Shown piece by piece: positions 29,084 to 37,696 of a stretch of DNA of 64,000 nucleotides. The stretch is from contig NZ_CABPSL010000012.1 of the NCBI RefSeq assembly GCF_902459665.1, forward strand, positions 98,901 through 162,900. Direction: 5' to 3'. A program made the position numbers and the translations under genes. The notes beneath the pieces are model-generated. The model saw only the letters and a program-made list of their open reading frames with translations. It had not been told where the DNA came from and searched no databases. The stretch is from Pandoraea cepalis. GTDB taxonomy: Bacteria; Pseudomonadota; Gammaproteobacteria; Burkholderiales; Burkholderiaceae. The first letter of the stretch is position 1; each line of letters opens with the position of its first letter.

Positions 29084-31681
29084 TCAGGGAGTGAGCAGTG
29101 CCACAAGTCCAAACAGTCGTGCCAGGGGCGGTACGGACATCAGCAGTATCAGCGCGCCCCCGGTCAGGCCCAACACCCACCAGAGGTAGGGGTTTCGGGG
29201 CTGTCCGCGATCGGGACGCTTCGTACGCAGTACCCGCTGGACCACGAAGATCAGCGCGACATTGACCACGACCAGCAGTTCGAATGCCAATGTGCGGGCC
29301 AAGGGGATCGGGTCGGCGTCGGCGCTGACATAGCGCAGCAGTCCTGCGTAGACCCCGAGGACCAGCACGCCGGCCAGCGCGCCCACGGAGGCCACTTGCA
29401 GGAAGGCGCGGGACGATAGGAGTCGTGCCCCGGCGTGCCGGGGAGGGGTCGTCATCAGGTGAGCGGCTTCCGGTTCGTTCTCGAATACGATCGAGCAGAC
29501 CGGATCGATCACGAGTTGCAGGAAGACGATGTGGACCGGCGCGAGCATGGGCGGCAAGCCGACCAGAATCGGCACCACGGCTGCCGCGACCATGGGAACA
29601 TGCACCGCGATGGTATAACTGATCGCGAGAACGAGATTGGCGTAGATGCGTCGCCCGAGTCGGATGGCCGACACGATCGGGGCGAAGTTGTCGCGCAGCA
29701 GGACCAGCGCGGAGACTTCGCGAGCGACTTCCGCGCCGCGCAATCCCATCGCAATGCCAATGTGGGCCGCCTTCAGGGCCGGTGCGTCGTTCACCCCGTC
29801 GCCCGTCATCGCCACCACTTCGCCGTTGTCTCGCAGCGCATTCACCAGGCGAAGCTTTTGCTCGGGGCGGATGCGGGCGAAGGTCTCGACGTCCTTGACC
29901 GCGTCGCGCACTTGGGCGTCGGTCATGGCCGCCAGGGCCTGCCCGGTCACGATCCGTCGGCAGTCGATACCGACCTCGGTCGCGATCGCTTGCGCCGTCG
30001 ACGGATAGTCGCCGGTCACCATGACCACGCGAATGCCTGCGGCATGGCATTGCGCGATCGCCTGTGCGACTTCCGGCCGGACCGGGTCGGACAGACCGAC
30101 CAGCCCCAGGAACTTGAACGCGAAGTCGTGCTGATCCTTCGGCCACTCGGGGCGCGAGTGCGAGGCCTTCGCCACGCCCAGCACCCGCAATCCGCCCGAC
30201 GCCATGGCTGCCGCCTGATCCAGGACCGCCTGGGTTGCCGTCTCGTCCAGATGGCAAAGCGCACAGACGGCTTCCGGTGCCCCCTTGCAGGCCACCGAAT
30301 GATGGGTGGGTTCCGGAGTGCGCCACGCGTGGGACATTGCGGGCACCTCGGGCGTCAGCGCGTACTCGTGCACCAACGACCAATCCGTGTGCAAACGTCC
30401 GGTGCCCGCGAGGCCCAGGCGTCCGGTCTCGTGGAACGCCCGCTCCATCGGGTCGATGGGTTCGATTTCGCTGGCGAGCACGAGGTACTCGATCAACTCG
30501 TGAAAGGCGGTGTCGATCCGTGGGGTCGAGGGATCCACGTCAAATCGTCTGCCATGGGCGACGAGCGCGCTCACCGACATGCGATTCTGGGTCAGCGTGC
30601 CCGTCTTGTCGACGCACAGCACCGACGTTTGACCGAGTGTCTCGATCGCGCTCATCCGGCGCGTGAGCACGCCCTCTTTGGCGATGCGGCGTGCGCCCAA
30701 GGCGAAGAACACCGTGAGGATGACCGGAATCTCTTCGGGCAGGAGGCCCATCGCCAGCGTAATCCCGGCGAGTATGCCGGGAAGCCATTCGCCAACGCGC
30801 CAACGGTACGTGAGCGTGAGGAGAACGACTGTTGCGATGGCGACGGCGGCAAAGCGATTGACGAAGGTTCTCGTCTCGACTTGCAGCGGGGAGAGCGCTT
30901 CCGAGATGCCGCTCAGCGACTTGCCGATGCGACCGAGCGTCGTATTCGGTCCGGTGGCGGTCACGGCCATGCGGGCTTGCCCTTGTACCACCATGGACCC
31001 GAAAAATAGCTGGCTGTCGGCGGCCTCGCCCTGGTCGATCGATTGGCGGGAGCGGGCATCGAGCGGGGTGACGGCCTTGCTGACGGCAACGGATTCCCCC
31101 GTCAGCAATGACTCGTCCACACTGAGTTCGTGGAGTTCAACGGCAAGGCCGTCTGCGGGCACGCGGTTGCCTTCATCGACGAAAACGATGTCGCCGGGGA
31201 CCAGTTCCGAGGCGGAGACCAGTTGACGGCTGCCGTCGCGAAGCACCTTGGCGCGCGGTGCCGACAGTTCGCGAAGCGAGTCGAGCACCTGGGCGGTGCG
31301 ATGGCTCTGATAGACGGTGAGAAGGACAATCGCCGTGACGAAGGCAAGCAGCGTCAGCGCTTCGGCGCGATCTCCGAGAATGAGATAGACGGCGCTTGCC
31401 GCGAGCAACAGCAGGAACATCGGCTCGCGCAGCACTTCCCATAACGTGATCCACCAGGTGCGGCGTGCCGCGTAGTCCACGACGTTCCAGCCGAACCGAG
31501 CGCGCTGGGCCAGCACCTCGGCGCTCGATAGGCCGTGTTCGGCGTCGGGCGGCCGGATCGGGGCGGCCTCGGGTGCGCTGGCGATGTCACAGGATCCACT
31601 GGAAGCGGATGTGGATGTGGATGGCGTTGCGCACATGCGTGTCGGCGCTTGGACGTCTCGCGGCGTGGCAATGCGGCTCAC
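29084..31681 (-). CDS. P-type cation-transporting ATPase (P2-like, PEEIP subtype)
   Basis: About 865 residues. An actuator TGES loop (SLLTGESVAVSKAV), the phosphorylation site SVLCVDKTGTLTQNRM, the nucleotide-binding KGAPEAV and hinge MTGDGVNDAPALKAAHIGIAM are all present. Ten membrane segments can be traced. The M4 ion-site motif reads LLPEEIPVILT instead of PEGLP of Ca pumps, so the ion is not certain. The GTG at 31681 overlaps the upstream stop (GTGA); ATG 31636 is the alternative. The long upstream frame lies on top of the neighbour and is not real. Confidence 0.9.
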   Translation of the reverse strand: MSRIATPRDVQAPTRMCATPSTSTSASSGSCDIASAPEAAPIRPPDAEHGLSSAEVLAQRARFGWNVVDYAARRTWWITLWEVLREPMFLLLLAASAVYLILGDRAEALTLLAFVTAIVLLTVYQSHRTAQVLDSLRELSAPRAKVLRDGSRQLVSASELVPGDIVFVDEGNRVPADGLAVELHELSVDESLLTGESVAVSKAVTPLDARSRQSIDQGEAADSQLFFGSMVVQGQARMAVTATGPNTTLGRIGKSLSGISEALSPLQVETRTFVNRFAAVAIATVVLLTLTYRWRVGEWLPGILAGITLAMGLLPEEIPVILTVFFALGARRIAKEGVLTRRMSAIETLGQTSVLCVDKTGTLTQNRMSVSALVAHGRRFDVDPSTPRIDTAFHELIEYLVLASEIEPIDPMERAFHETGRLGLAGTGRLHTDWSLVHEYALTPEVPAMSHAWRTPEPTHHSVACKGAPEAVCALCHLDETATQAVLDQAAAMASGGLRVLGVAKASHSRPEWPKDQHDFAFKFLGLVGLSDPVRPEVAQAIAQCHAAGIRVVMVTGDYPSTAQAIATEVGIDCRRIVTGQALAAMTDAQVRDAVKDVETFARIRPEQKLRLVNALRDNGEVVAMTGDGVNDAPALKAAHIGIAMGLRGAEVAREVSALVLLRDNFAPIVSAIRLGRRIYANLVLAISYTIAVHVPMVAAAVVPILVGLPPMLAPVHIVFLQLVIDPVCSIVFENEPEAAHLMTTPPRHAGARLLSSRAFLQVASVGALAGVLVLGVYAGLLRYVSADADPIPLARTLAFELLVVVNVALIFVVQRVLRTKRPDRGQPRNPYLWWVLGLTGGALILLMSVPPLARLFGLVALLTP

Positions 31682-32151
31682 CGGCGATGGGGTCTTGGGC
31701 ACTGCTTGCAGAGATGCAGCACGGCTGGCGCGTCTGGATCGTCCCAGGAGAAATGGAGGTCGACGGCGCCGCGCTTGGGGACACGGATATTCCTGGATTC
31801 CGATCTGGCGGGGGTGTGCACAGAGACGCGATAGTCGCCCGCCGGCATCCGGACAAAGAGGAACGGTCCCTCGGTTCGCACCGCCAGGACGTGTCGCCCG
31901 GCCCCTGCGGTGATAGTGACATCGACGTCGGAGAGATAGCTTCCCGACGTCGACGTGAACGTCATCCGGAGGTTGTACTGGGGCGCTGCGGCGCGAAACA
32001 CCTGGACTTCGTCCTCGCCAATGCCGCCCGTGATGTACGAGACGCCACTTTCCGATTCCGGTTGTGGTGTCGATGCGGCCAGCGCGACGCCAATCATGCA
32101 TAGCCACGCGAAAAGTGGCACAAACAGCGAAACGCGGGCGCTTCTCGACAT
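31678..32151 (-). CDS. Exported protein with carboxypeptidase-regulatory-like (Ig/Cna-B-type) fold
   Basis: A 157-residue protein with a signal peptide (VSLFVPLFAWLCMIGVALAA) and a beta-rich body: YNLRMTFTSTSGSYLSDVDVTITAGAGRHVLAVRTEGPFLFVRMPAGDYRVSV. This resembles the small carboxypeptidase regulatory-like domains found in periplasmic proteins. The ATG at 32151 has GGGGAG about 9 bases upstream, which decides the start against ATG 32166. It precedes the P-type ATPase with overlapping GTGA, so it may act with that pump. Function unknown. Confidence 0.65.
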   Translation of the reverse strand: MSRSARVSLFVPLFAWLCMIGVALAASTPQPESESGVSYITGGIGEDEVQVFRAAAPQYNLRMTFTSTSGSYLSDVDVTITAGAGRHVLAVRTEGPFLFVRMPAGDYRVSVHTPARSESRNIRVPKRGAVDLHFSWDDPDAPAVLHLCKQCPRPHRR

Positions 32152-32365
32152 CACAATTCTCCCCATATCGGTCTCGCTTCCAGAATGGCCGGTGGCGCTC
32201 GTTTGCGTGTTGATCGATGTCAAGGAGCCGCTTGCGATGTCATCGCATTGGGCGCGCCGTTTGCCGTGCGTCCATCGACACGCGCGCGTGCCGCGCTGCC
32301 GGCCGGCGGCAACGCTTGATGCGCACCGACGTCGTTGGCGCGGCACGGCCGACGCGATCAAAGGT

Positions 32366-32379
32366 TTGACCTGCCTCAA
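32366..32379. promoter_or_regulatory. Candidate FNR/ANR-like site in a divergent promoter region
   Basis: TTGACCTGCCTCAA has the FNR/ANR architecture (TTGAT-4-ATCAA) with one mismatch in each half. It lies in the 337-base region (32152-32488) between divergent genes for the P-type ATPase operon and a Gly/Met-rich exported protein. No other gene is seen in that region. Low-oxygen control is inference only. Confidence 0.4.
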
Positions 32380-32488
32380 GGCACGCCTTGGGGCGTCGCC
32401 TACCCTGAACATGCACGATTGGCCCGGCATTCGCGCGGTTTGTACACGCGTTGGTGCTGTCAGGATTTAGGTTCAGGAGATTGATGAG

Positions 32489-32953
32489 ATGGAAAAGAGA
32501 ACCATGAAGCGCGCGTTATCGATCGCGTCGTCAGCGGTTTTGATAATCACTGCGATCCCGGCGCTTGCCCAACCGAAGGATGACGACTGGGGGTGCGGGC
32601 GGGGATATGGGCCGGGCATGATGGGCGGCGGTTATGGCTACGGGCCGGGCATGATGGGGCGGGGCGGCATGATGGAGGGCCCTGGCGGCTGCGGGCCGTG
32701 CTGGGGGCCTGGCGCCGCGGGCGGGGGCGGGCCGGGGGCCCAGCGTGAAGATCTCAAGTTGAGCGTTGATCAGGTCCGAAACAACATGGACGGGTGGCTC
32801 AAGCGCATGGGCAACGCGCGCCTCAAACTCGGCAAGGTGGTCGAGCGAGATGCCGACACCATCACTGCCGATGTGGTGACGGCAGAGAAGGATGTCGTCG
32901 TTCAGCGCTACGAAGTCAACCGGCACTCCGGGTTCGTTCGACCGGCGCGTTGA
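32489..32953 (+). CDS. Small exported Gly/Met-rich protein
   Basis: A 154-residue protein with a signal peptide ending ALA-QPKDDD. A Gly/Met/Cys-rich stretch follows (RGYGPGMMGGGYGYGPGMMGRGGMMEGPGGCGPCWGPG), then a helical C-terminal half (EDLKLSVDQVRNNMDGWLKRMGNARLKLGKVVE). Met- and Cys-rich segments often bind copper or other soft metals in the periplasm. I do not recognise the family. The ATG at 32489 follows AGGAGA by eight bases. It has no plus-strand partner. Confidence 0.7.
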   Translation: MEKRTMKRALSIASSAVLIITAIPALAQPKDDDWGCGRGYGPGMMGGGYGYGPGMMGRGGMMEGPGGCGPCWGPGAAGGGGPGAQREDLKLSVDQVRNNMDGWLKRMGNARLKLGKVVERDADTITADVVTAEKDVVVQRYEVNRHSGFVRPAR

Positions 32954-33009
32954 GAGGAGGGCGCGTGGCGCGTTGTTGTTCGCGCTTCGCGCACCTCAGA
33001 TCGTAGGGA

Positions 33010-33858
33010 CTACTCCGCTGACACTGGTGCTGGCGAGGTAAAGAAACGTTCGCGCATTTCTTCCAGCCCGAGCGATGCGAGCACCTCGTCCAGGCGTTCG
33101 GCGGGGCGGCGGCGCGGCAGGTTCTTGTATTGCGCGATGATCAGCTCGTTTTTCATTGAGTGTTCCCAGCCCACCAGTTCGGTCACGCTGACGTGGTAGC
33201 CGTGGGCCTCCAGTTGGAGGCAGCGCAGCACGTTCGTGATCTGGCTGCCGAATTCACGCGTATGCAGCGGGTGGCGCCAGATTTCCGTGAGTGGATTGCC
33301 CGCCAGTTGTTTGCCTTTGTTCTTGCGCAGCACGCCCGCGATTTCGGCCTGGCAACAGGGCACGAGCACAATATGACGCGCTTGCTTGGCCAGCGCGAAA
33401 CGGATCGCGTCGTCGGTGGCGGTATTGCAGGCATGCAGCGCGGTGACGACGTCGACCGTCGGCGGCAGTGCCGGCGAGGTGATGGAGTCCGCCACGGACA
33501 GGTTCAGGAACGACATTCCCGTGAAACCCAACCGCTCGGCGAGCGCTTGCGAGGTTTTGACCAGTTCCTCACGGGTTTCGATGCCGTAGATATGTGAGTC
33601 GTCCGCGAGTGCCTTGAAGAACAGGTCATAGAGGATGAAACCCAGGTACGACTTGCCGGCTCCGTGATCGACGAGCGTTACGCGACCGCGCTCGGACTTG
33701 ATTTCCTGGAGCAGCGGCTCGATGAACTGGAACAGGTGATAGACCTGCTTGAGCTTGCGCCGGCTGTCCTGGTTCATCTTGCCGTCGCGCGTGAGGATGT
33801 GGAGTTCCTTGAGCAGCTCGATGGACTGGCCGGGGCGGACTTCGTGGGTATTTGACAT
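33010..33858 (-). CDS. SAM-dependent methyltransferase (METTL25-like, Methyltransf_32 type)
   Basis: A 282-residue protein with the first SAM loop VTLVDHGAGKSYLGFILYDLFF, and GIETREELVKTSQALAERLGFTGM. A later HACNTATDDAIRFAL and a Cys pair in HIVLVPCCQAEIAGVL are typical of the METTL25/Methyltransf_32 group, whose bacterial substrate is not known to me. It is the last ordinary core gene before the dif site; its start codon is 98 bases from dif. Confidence 0.8.
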   Translation of the reverse strand: MSNTHEVRPGQSIELLKELHILTRDGKMNQDSRRKLKQVYHLFQFIEPLLQEIKSERGRVTLVDHGAGKSYLGFILYDLFFKALADDSHIYGIETREELVKTSQALAERLGFTGMSFLNLSVADSITSPALPPTVDVVTALHACNTATDDAIRFALAKQARHIVLVPCCQAEIAGVLRKNKGKQLAGNPLTEIWRHPLHTREFGSQITNVLRCLQLEAHGYHVSVTELVGWEHSMKNELIIAQYKNLPRRRPAERLDEVLASLGLEEMRERFFTSPAPVSAE

Positions 33859-33955
33859 GAGCAGACTAAGTAAGCAGCGGGCGGTGGTCCGTCCCGTAAA
33901 TACCGGCAGTTTACCGAAAAGACCGGCGAGCGCGCGGTATCGGCACGCTGTCCGT

Positions 33956-33983
33956 AATTCGCATAATGTACATTATGTTAAAT
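33956..33983. other. dif: Chromosomal dif site (XerCD recombination)
   Basis: The XerC-side arm AATTCGCATAA, the 6-base centre TGTACA and the XerD-side arm TTATGTTAAAT make a 28-bp site. Compared base by base with the E. coli dif sequence that I know, 24 of 28 positions agree: the whole XerD arm is identical, three differences are at the outer end of the XerC arm and one is in the centre. It contains the 16-bp perfect palindrome at 33962-33977. Such sites resolve chromosome dimers at the replication terminus. The window therefore spans the terminus of the main chromosome or another replicon carrying a dif. Confidence 0.92.
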
Positions 33984-33996
33984 TACGAAAATTAGC

Positions 33997-34166
33997 GAAC
34001 ACAAAGTGGGCTAGCGAAACCCGTTTGTGGACAGTCGGCGGACACAAATTAGGTTAACAAAACCCGTTTTTGGGACACAAATGTGCGACTTCAGCCAATT
34101 TGCGGATTCGCAGCAATTTTCTGTCTTGCAAACGGTGACTCGCAGAATCGTGGCAAATTTGTGTCC
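33997..34166. repeat. Array of GGACACAAA repeats, candidate transposon end (transposase-binding sites)
   Basis: Four copies of G(G/A)ACACAAA lie at 33997-34005, 34040-34048, 34073-34081 and, inverted, 34158-34166. The first two extend into a longer shared unit, aligned through CTAGC/TTAAC to AAACCCGTTT at 34017-34026 and AAACCCGTTT at 34061-34070. The array starts 14 bases beyond dif and ends near the HAD gene. Tn7-like elements carry three to four TnsB-binding repeats at each end. I could not fix the exact terminal bases, and one repeat is inverted, which is unusual for a simple end. Confidence 0.6.
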
Positions 34167-34215
34167 ATCTAGGCAGGTGCTGTTGTTACGTCGATCAATG
34201 GTATTTGGAGTTTCC

Positions 34216-34929
34216 CTACTGTTTCCCTGGCGCGTGGATGGTCCGCAGCAGCAGCTCTAGCGAACCAATGCTGGTGATCCCTTGGTGCCGAGAGGCAGAT
34301 CGGTCAATGAGAACTGCCCGAATGCCTGCGGAATTGGCACCTGCGTAATCACCGGCGAGCGAATCCCCCACCATTACGGTGTGCTGGACGTCAACCCGAA
34401 GCTCGTCGCATGCCCGTTCGAACATTCGAGAATCTGGTTTGAGCCATCCGGATTCAAATGACCAGATGCAGGTCGTGGACGTGATGGGCAAACAATCGAG
34501 TGCCGGTTGTGCGTACGGGCTCGTCAAATTGGACACTAGCCCGATCTTGACGCCCCTTGCTGCAAGGACTCGTAGGGTTTTGTCGGCATCGGGAAATAGC
34601 CTGATACTCGCCAGTTCGATCTGCAAGTCCCTTTCGAGTGAGGCCAACATGTCGGCGCCGGCATGGACGTGATTGGCCATATCCTCAAGCGTCATGCGAC
34701 GCGTCATCACCATTTCAAGCGCTGCGCGCGGATCTGGTGACAGCTTCGCCAACTTCAAGAACGGGTGCTTTCTCCGACCGACGTTACAGAGGGTTCCGTA
34801 GACGTCGAAAAGCACGGCGTCGATTGTCGCGGAATGCTCTTGCGGTGCAATTGGCATGATCGGCGTCCGAAGGTCTGCGGGCGAATCACAAAGACCGCGT
34901 GACATGTTCATGTGGGCATACCAGCCCAT
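34216..34929 (-). CDS. HAD-superfamily hydrolase, possible transposon cargo
   Basis: A 237-residue HAD phosphatase with motif I DVYGTL, motif II VSNLT, the Lys in KPDSR and motif IV GDSLAGDYAG; the cap lies between motifs I and II. It probably dephosphorylates small molecules; the substrate cannot be read. It lies between the repeat array and the transposition operon on the same strand, with the more AT-rich composition of that segment, so it is likely cargo. The start at 34929 is uncertain; MPIAPQEHS at 34857 is an alternative. Confidence 0.75.
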   Translation of the reverse strand: MGWYAHMNMSRGLCDSPADLRTPIMPIAPQEHSATIDAVLFDVYGTLCNVGRRKHPFLKLAKLSPDPRAALEMVMTRRMTLEDMANHVHAGADMLASLERDLQIELASIRLFPDADKTLRVLAARGVKIGLVSNLTSPYAQPALDCLPITSTTCIWSFESGWLKPDSRMFERACDELRVDVQHTVMVGDSLAGDYAGANSAGIRAVLIDRSASRHQGITSIGSLELLLRTIHAPGKQ

Positions 34930-35005
34930 ACTTGTTTCGAATCTATCTCCCTCTCCCCTGCCCGCTGCATTTCCGAACCTTACGCCTCGCTCGTCCGTCG
35001 CAAGG

Positions 35006-37696
35006 CTAACGCCACAGGTGTGAAATTCTAGCGAGTTCTTTTAGCAGTCTTTCGGCGGGAAGTCTGCCACGAGGTCCCAAGTATGCCAACGTCGAGGATG
35101 GAATGCTGTAAGGCTTGCCAAAGAGTGCCCAGTTGTTTCCCCCAGCATCTTCGACCTGTTGCAAAAATGTGTTCGCCAATCGCCGGGCACCTGCATGCAA
35201 TAGTTGCTCGGCTGTGTGAGCATCCGATACTGCGGTCGCCAATGACGCCGCATCGCGGAACGCCTGCCGTGCGATCTGTTGAATCCCCACGAGACCCGTG
35301 CCAAGAAGGGGTTCCGACGTGGGATTGGCAGGCGCTTCTTCAACCGTCCACAAGTCGTCCGACGAAGTTTGGATGGCCATCAGACCGACCCAGTGGCTCA
35401 GCATTTCGGCTAATGGCGGCACCACATAGACGATCTGACGATCGGGCAATCTGCGCCGAACTTTGAGCACAGTTTCATGCGGCTGAATGGAGAGGTCCGC
35501 GCCTGATAGTGCTTGAGCTTCGGGCAGGCTTAGCGTCCCGTAAAAGCAAAGCGATATCAGGAGTTCACGTCGCAACCCTTCCGGCGTGCCATCATTCTTA
35601 ATCGCCTGCCAGAGATAGGCCATTGCAGAGGAACCAATAGGCTCGCTGCGAATTTGCTTTACGCTCCCTGCGATCAGCGGGTTGGCAAGGGCCAGCGGCC
35701 CGGTTTGATACGGACGGATTTCGTGACAGTTCGTGGCATACTGAATGCTGCTTAACCATTCGTAGAATAGGCGGGCTGTGACCATTGTCGTGCGAATGCT
35801 CGATAGCGCGAGTGGGCCACGAAATGGTGCCCATTGTGCATCGGTGCCGTTGCCCATGATCCACAACGCCCGTGGATTGGGCTCCAGCAGGAAGGCCTCA
35901 AATGCATCAAAATCACTGCTGTCAAGCGAACTCATGGCCTTGCCACGTTGCACGTAAGCCCAATTTACAATTTTTTCGAGGGCGCGTTTGTAACTCGTGG
36001 CGGCTGCGGGATGATCCCGAAATGTATCCAACCACGCGTTGATGGCCTGCAGGTCATTTTGCAACGGTATCGACGGACCTTCCGGCGCGCGGAATGTGCC
36101 ATCATGACCATCGAGTTCGGGCCCCGGATGCAAAAGCGCTAGGCGTTGCGGGCGATCCAGCTTGGTAGTGGACGCGGTATTTCGTTCCTCCACGCTCGTC
36201 GGTGGTGCGCTGATCTCGCGGTCTGTGCATTCAAAGTGCCTCGATAGGCGTGTGGCAACCGTCGGGATCGCGGCGACAAGCCACGATGCTAGATGAATCC
36301 ATGTGTCATAGCCTTCGCCCGCGCAAACGAAGGTCCAGATCTGGGCCGCCATGCCGGGCGAATCCGATTCATACGCGTAGTTCAAGTGACGCGGCCACGG
36401 CGGATTTGCCGAATTGAGTTTCGGGCGAAATTCATTGAGCAGCTCCATCCATCGAGGGTTGCGGGGGCCTGGCGAATCCAGTGTTTTGATCTGGCTTTGC
36501 CAATGCACGCACACGGCGTAGTCAGCCAGAAAGCTCATTGCACAGTATGCGACCCATGTTTCCATCGTCACGATAACGTCGACCGGCCATGAAGCCATTC
36601 GACTGCGCAACGACGTCAGTGGCTTAGGCGCGCGTACGTCACGTGCTCTTTCGAATCGCTGTCGCCACAGAATATAGGCGCTGAGCTCAGGCGGCTCATC
36701 AGGAGGCGAGACGAGCATTGCGCCATCTTCATGTTGTTCGAGCCATCGCGTGACGTAGCTCCGATTTGATGCATCGCCACCGAGCCCGAGCGAGTTCCAC
36801 AGCCAGCGGCGAAAGGCACGAAACAACGACACCATGTGTTTTTCGCGGACGTTGACCTGACTGAAGGTCAAGGGGACAGAAGACCGCAAGCTGCCAATGA
36901 CGGCGATTTGTCTTGAGGGCGCTAGAAGCGATGCGGGCGTCCGTGACCCGCGGATGTGATTGAGCGCGTGAAATACCGATATCCTTCGCTCTCGCTCAAC
37001 GTCCGAGAATGAACAAGACCAATTGGATTGATTTGGCCACGTGAGGCTTAGCGCGGAGAGCTCCGTTAGCCAGCGTGTCAACGACACATATTCAGTCTCT
37101 GCAACAACAATGTCGGATAATGCGTTTCCCGTTGATGTTGGGCCCCAAGCGGCGCCGTACCAATGACCGCATGACGGGCAACTGAACGGTGCATCAAAAG
37201 TGGCATGCGTCAGTGCATATCGTGGCGTGCGAGCGCCACACTGAGGACAGTTTGAGCGTAGCGTATCCCCATGGATCGGGCATTTCTCCAGCGCTTCAAT
37301 TTGACAGGCTGCATGATGAAACCCGAGGCTCAGGCAGGTCGGGCAAAATCTGAGCGCCTCGTCGCTGGCGAGCCCGCTTGCCCAGCGACCGGGTTCGGAC
37401 TGTAGCACCCCGTCACGAATTTGCCGGATCAGGGCGCTTTCGGACTTGCGTTGCGTCATCCACTCCCCCCACAGCAATTCGCGGGGATGGCGCCGAGAGT
37501 AATCGTTGGGGGCAAGCGGTCTGCCGAATACGCCGGCACACAGTTCCGCGGCGCCCATGGCATTCGCAATCGCAAGCTTCCCCAAGCACGCATAAGCGCT
37601 CTCACCTACGACAAACCACGCTGGCGCCCAGGCCAACCCGTCTCGCAGCGCACCGTGTGCTGCCTGGCCGCCGCGTGAGGTCATCAAGAGATTCAT
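35006..37696 (-). CDS. TniQ/TnsD-like target selector fused to an inactivated tyrosine-recombinase domain
   Basis: An 896-residue protein. The N-terminal part is TniQ/TnsD-like: a zinc-finger set with Cys118, Cys121, Cys131, Cys139, His142, Cys150, Cys153, Cys173 and Cys176 (FCPTC, EKCPIHGDTL, NCPQCG, SCPSCG). From about residue 549 to the end it follows the fold and order of a tyrosine recombinase: a core-binding domain (AINAWLDTFRDHPAAATSYKR...NWAYVQRGKA) then a catalytic-domain remnant. The expected Arg motif (TGLR-SEL) reads GTLSLPEAQ, the HxxR box is ARRLANTF without the His, and only the Tyr in TLAYL remains. It is the last gene of the operon; ATG 37696 overlaps the tnsC stop. Confidence 0.82.
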   Translation of the reverse strand: MNLLMTSRGGQAAHGALRDGLAWAPAWFVVGESAYACLGKLAIANAMGAAELCAGVFGRPLAPNDYSRRHPRELLWGEWMTQRKSESALIRQIRDGVLQSEPGRWASGLASDEALRFCPTCLSLGFHHAACQIEALEKCPIHGDTLRSNCPQCGARTPRYALTHATFDAPFSCPSCGHWYGAAWGPTSTGNALSDIVVAETEYVSLTRWLTELSALSLTWPNQSNWSCSFSDVERERRISVFHALNHIRGSRTPASLLAPSRQIAVIGSLRSSVPLTFSQVNVREKHMVSLFRAFRRWLWNSLGLGGDASNRSYVTRWLEQHEDGAMLVSPPDEPPELSAYILWRQRFERARDVRAPKPLTSLRSRMASWPVDVIVTMETWVAYCAMSFLADYAVCVHWQSQIKTLDSPGPRNPRWMELLNEFRPKLNSANPPWPRHLNYAYESDSPGMAAQIWTFVCAGEGYDTWIHLASWLVAAIPTVATRLSRHFECTDREISAPPTSVEERNTASTTKLDRPQRLALLHPGPELDGHDGTFRAPEGPSIPLQNDLQAINAWLDTFRDHPAAATSYKRALEKIVNWAYVQRGKAMSSLDSSDFDAFEAFLLEPNPRALWIMGNGTDAQWAPFRGPLALSSIRTTMVTARLFYEWLSSIQYATNCHEIRPYQTGPLALANPLIAGSVKQIRSEPIGSSAMAYLWQAIKNDGTPEGLRRELLISLCFYGTLSLPEAQALSGADLSIQPHETVLKVRRRLPDRQIVYVVPPLAEMLSHWVGLMAIQTSSDDLWTVEEAPANPTSEPLLGTGLVGIQQIARQAFRDAASLATAVSDAHTAEQLLHAGARRLANTFLQQVEDAGGNNWALFGKPYSIPSSTLAYLGPRGRLPAERLLKELARISHLWR

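Noticed and set aside
31682..32107. N-terminal extension of the P-type ATPase
   Set aside because: It lies on the neighbouring exported-protein gene in another frame and is arginine-rich with no domain resemblance.
33962..33977. Simple transcription-factor palindrome
   Set aside because: The 16-bp palindrome extends on both sides into the full 28-bp dif architecture, including the identical XerD arm, so dif is the better explanation.
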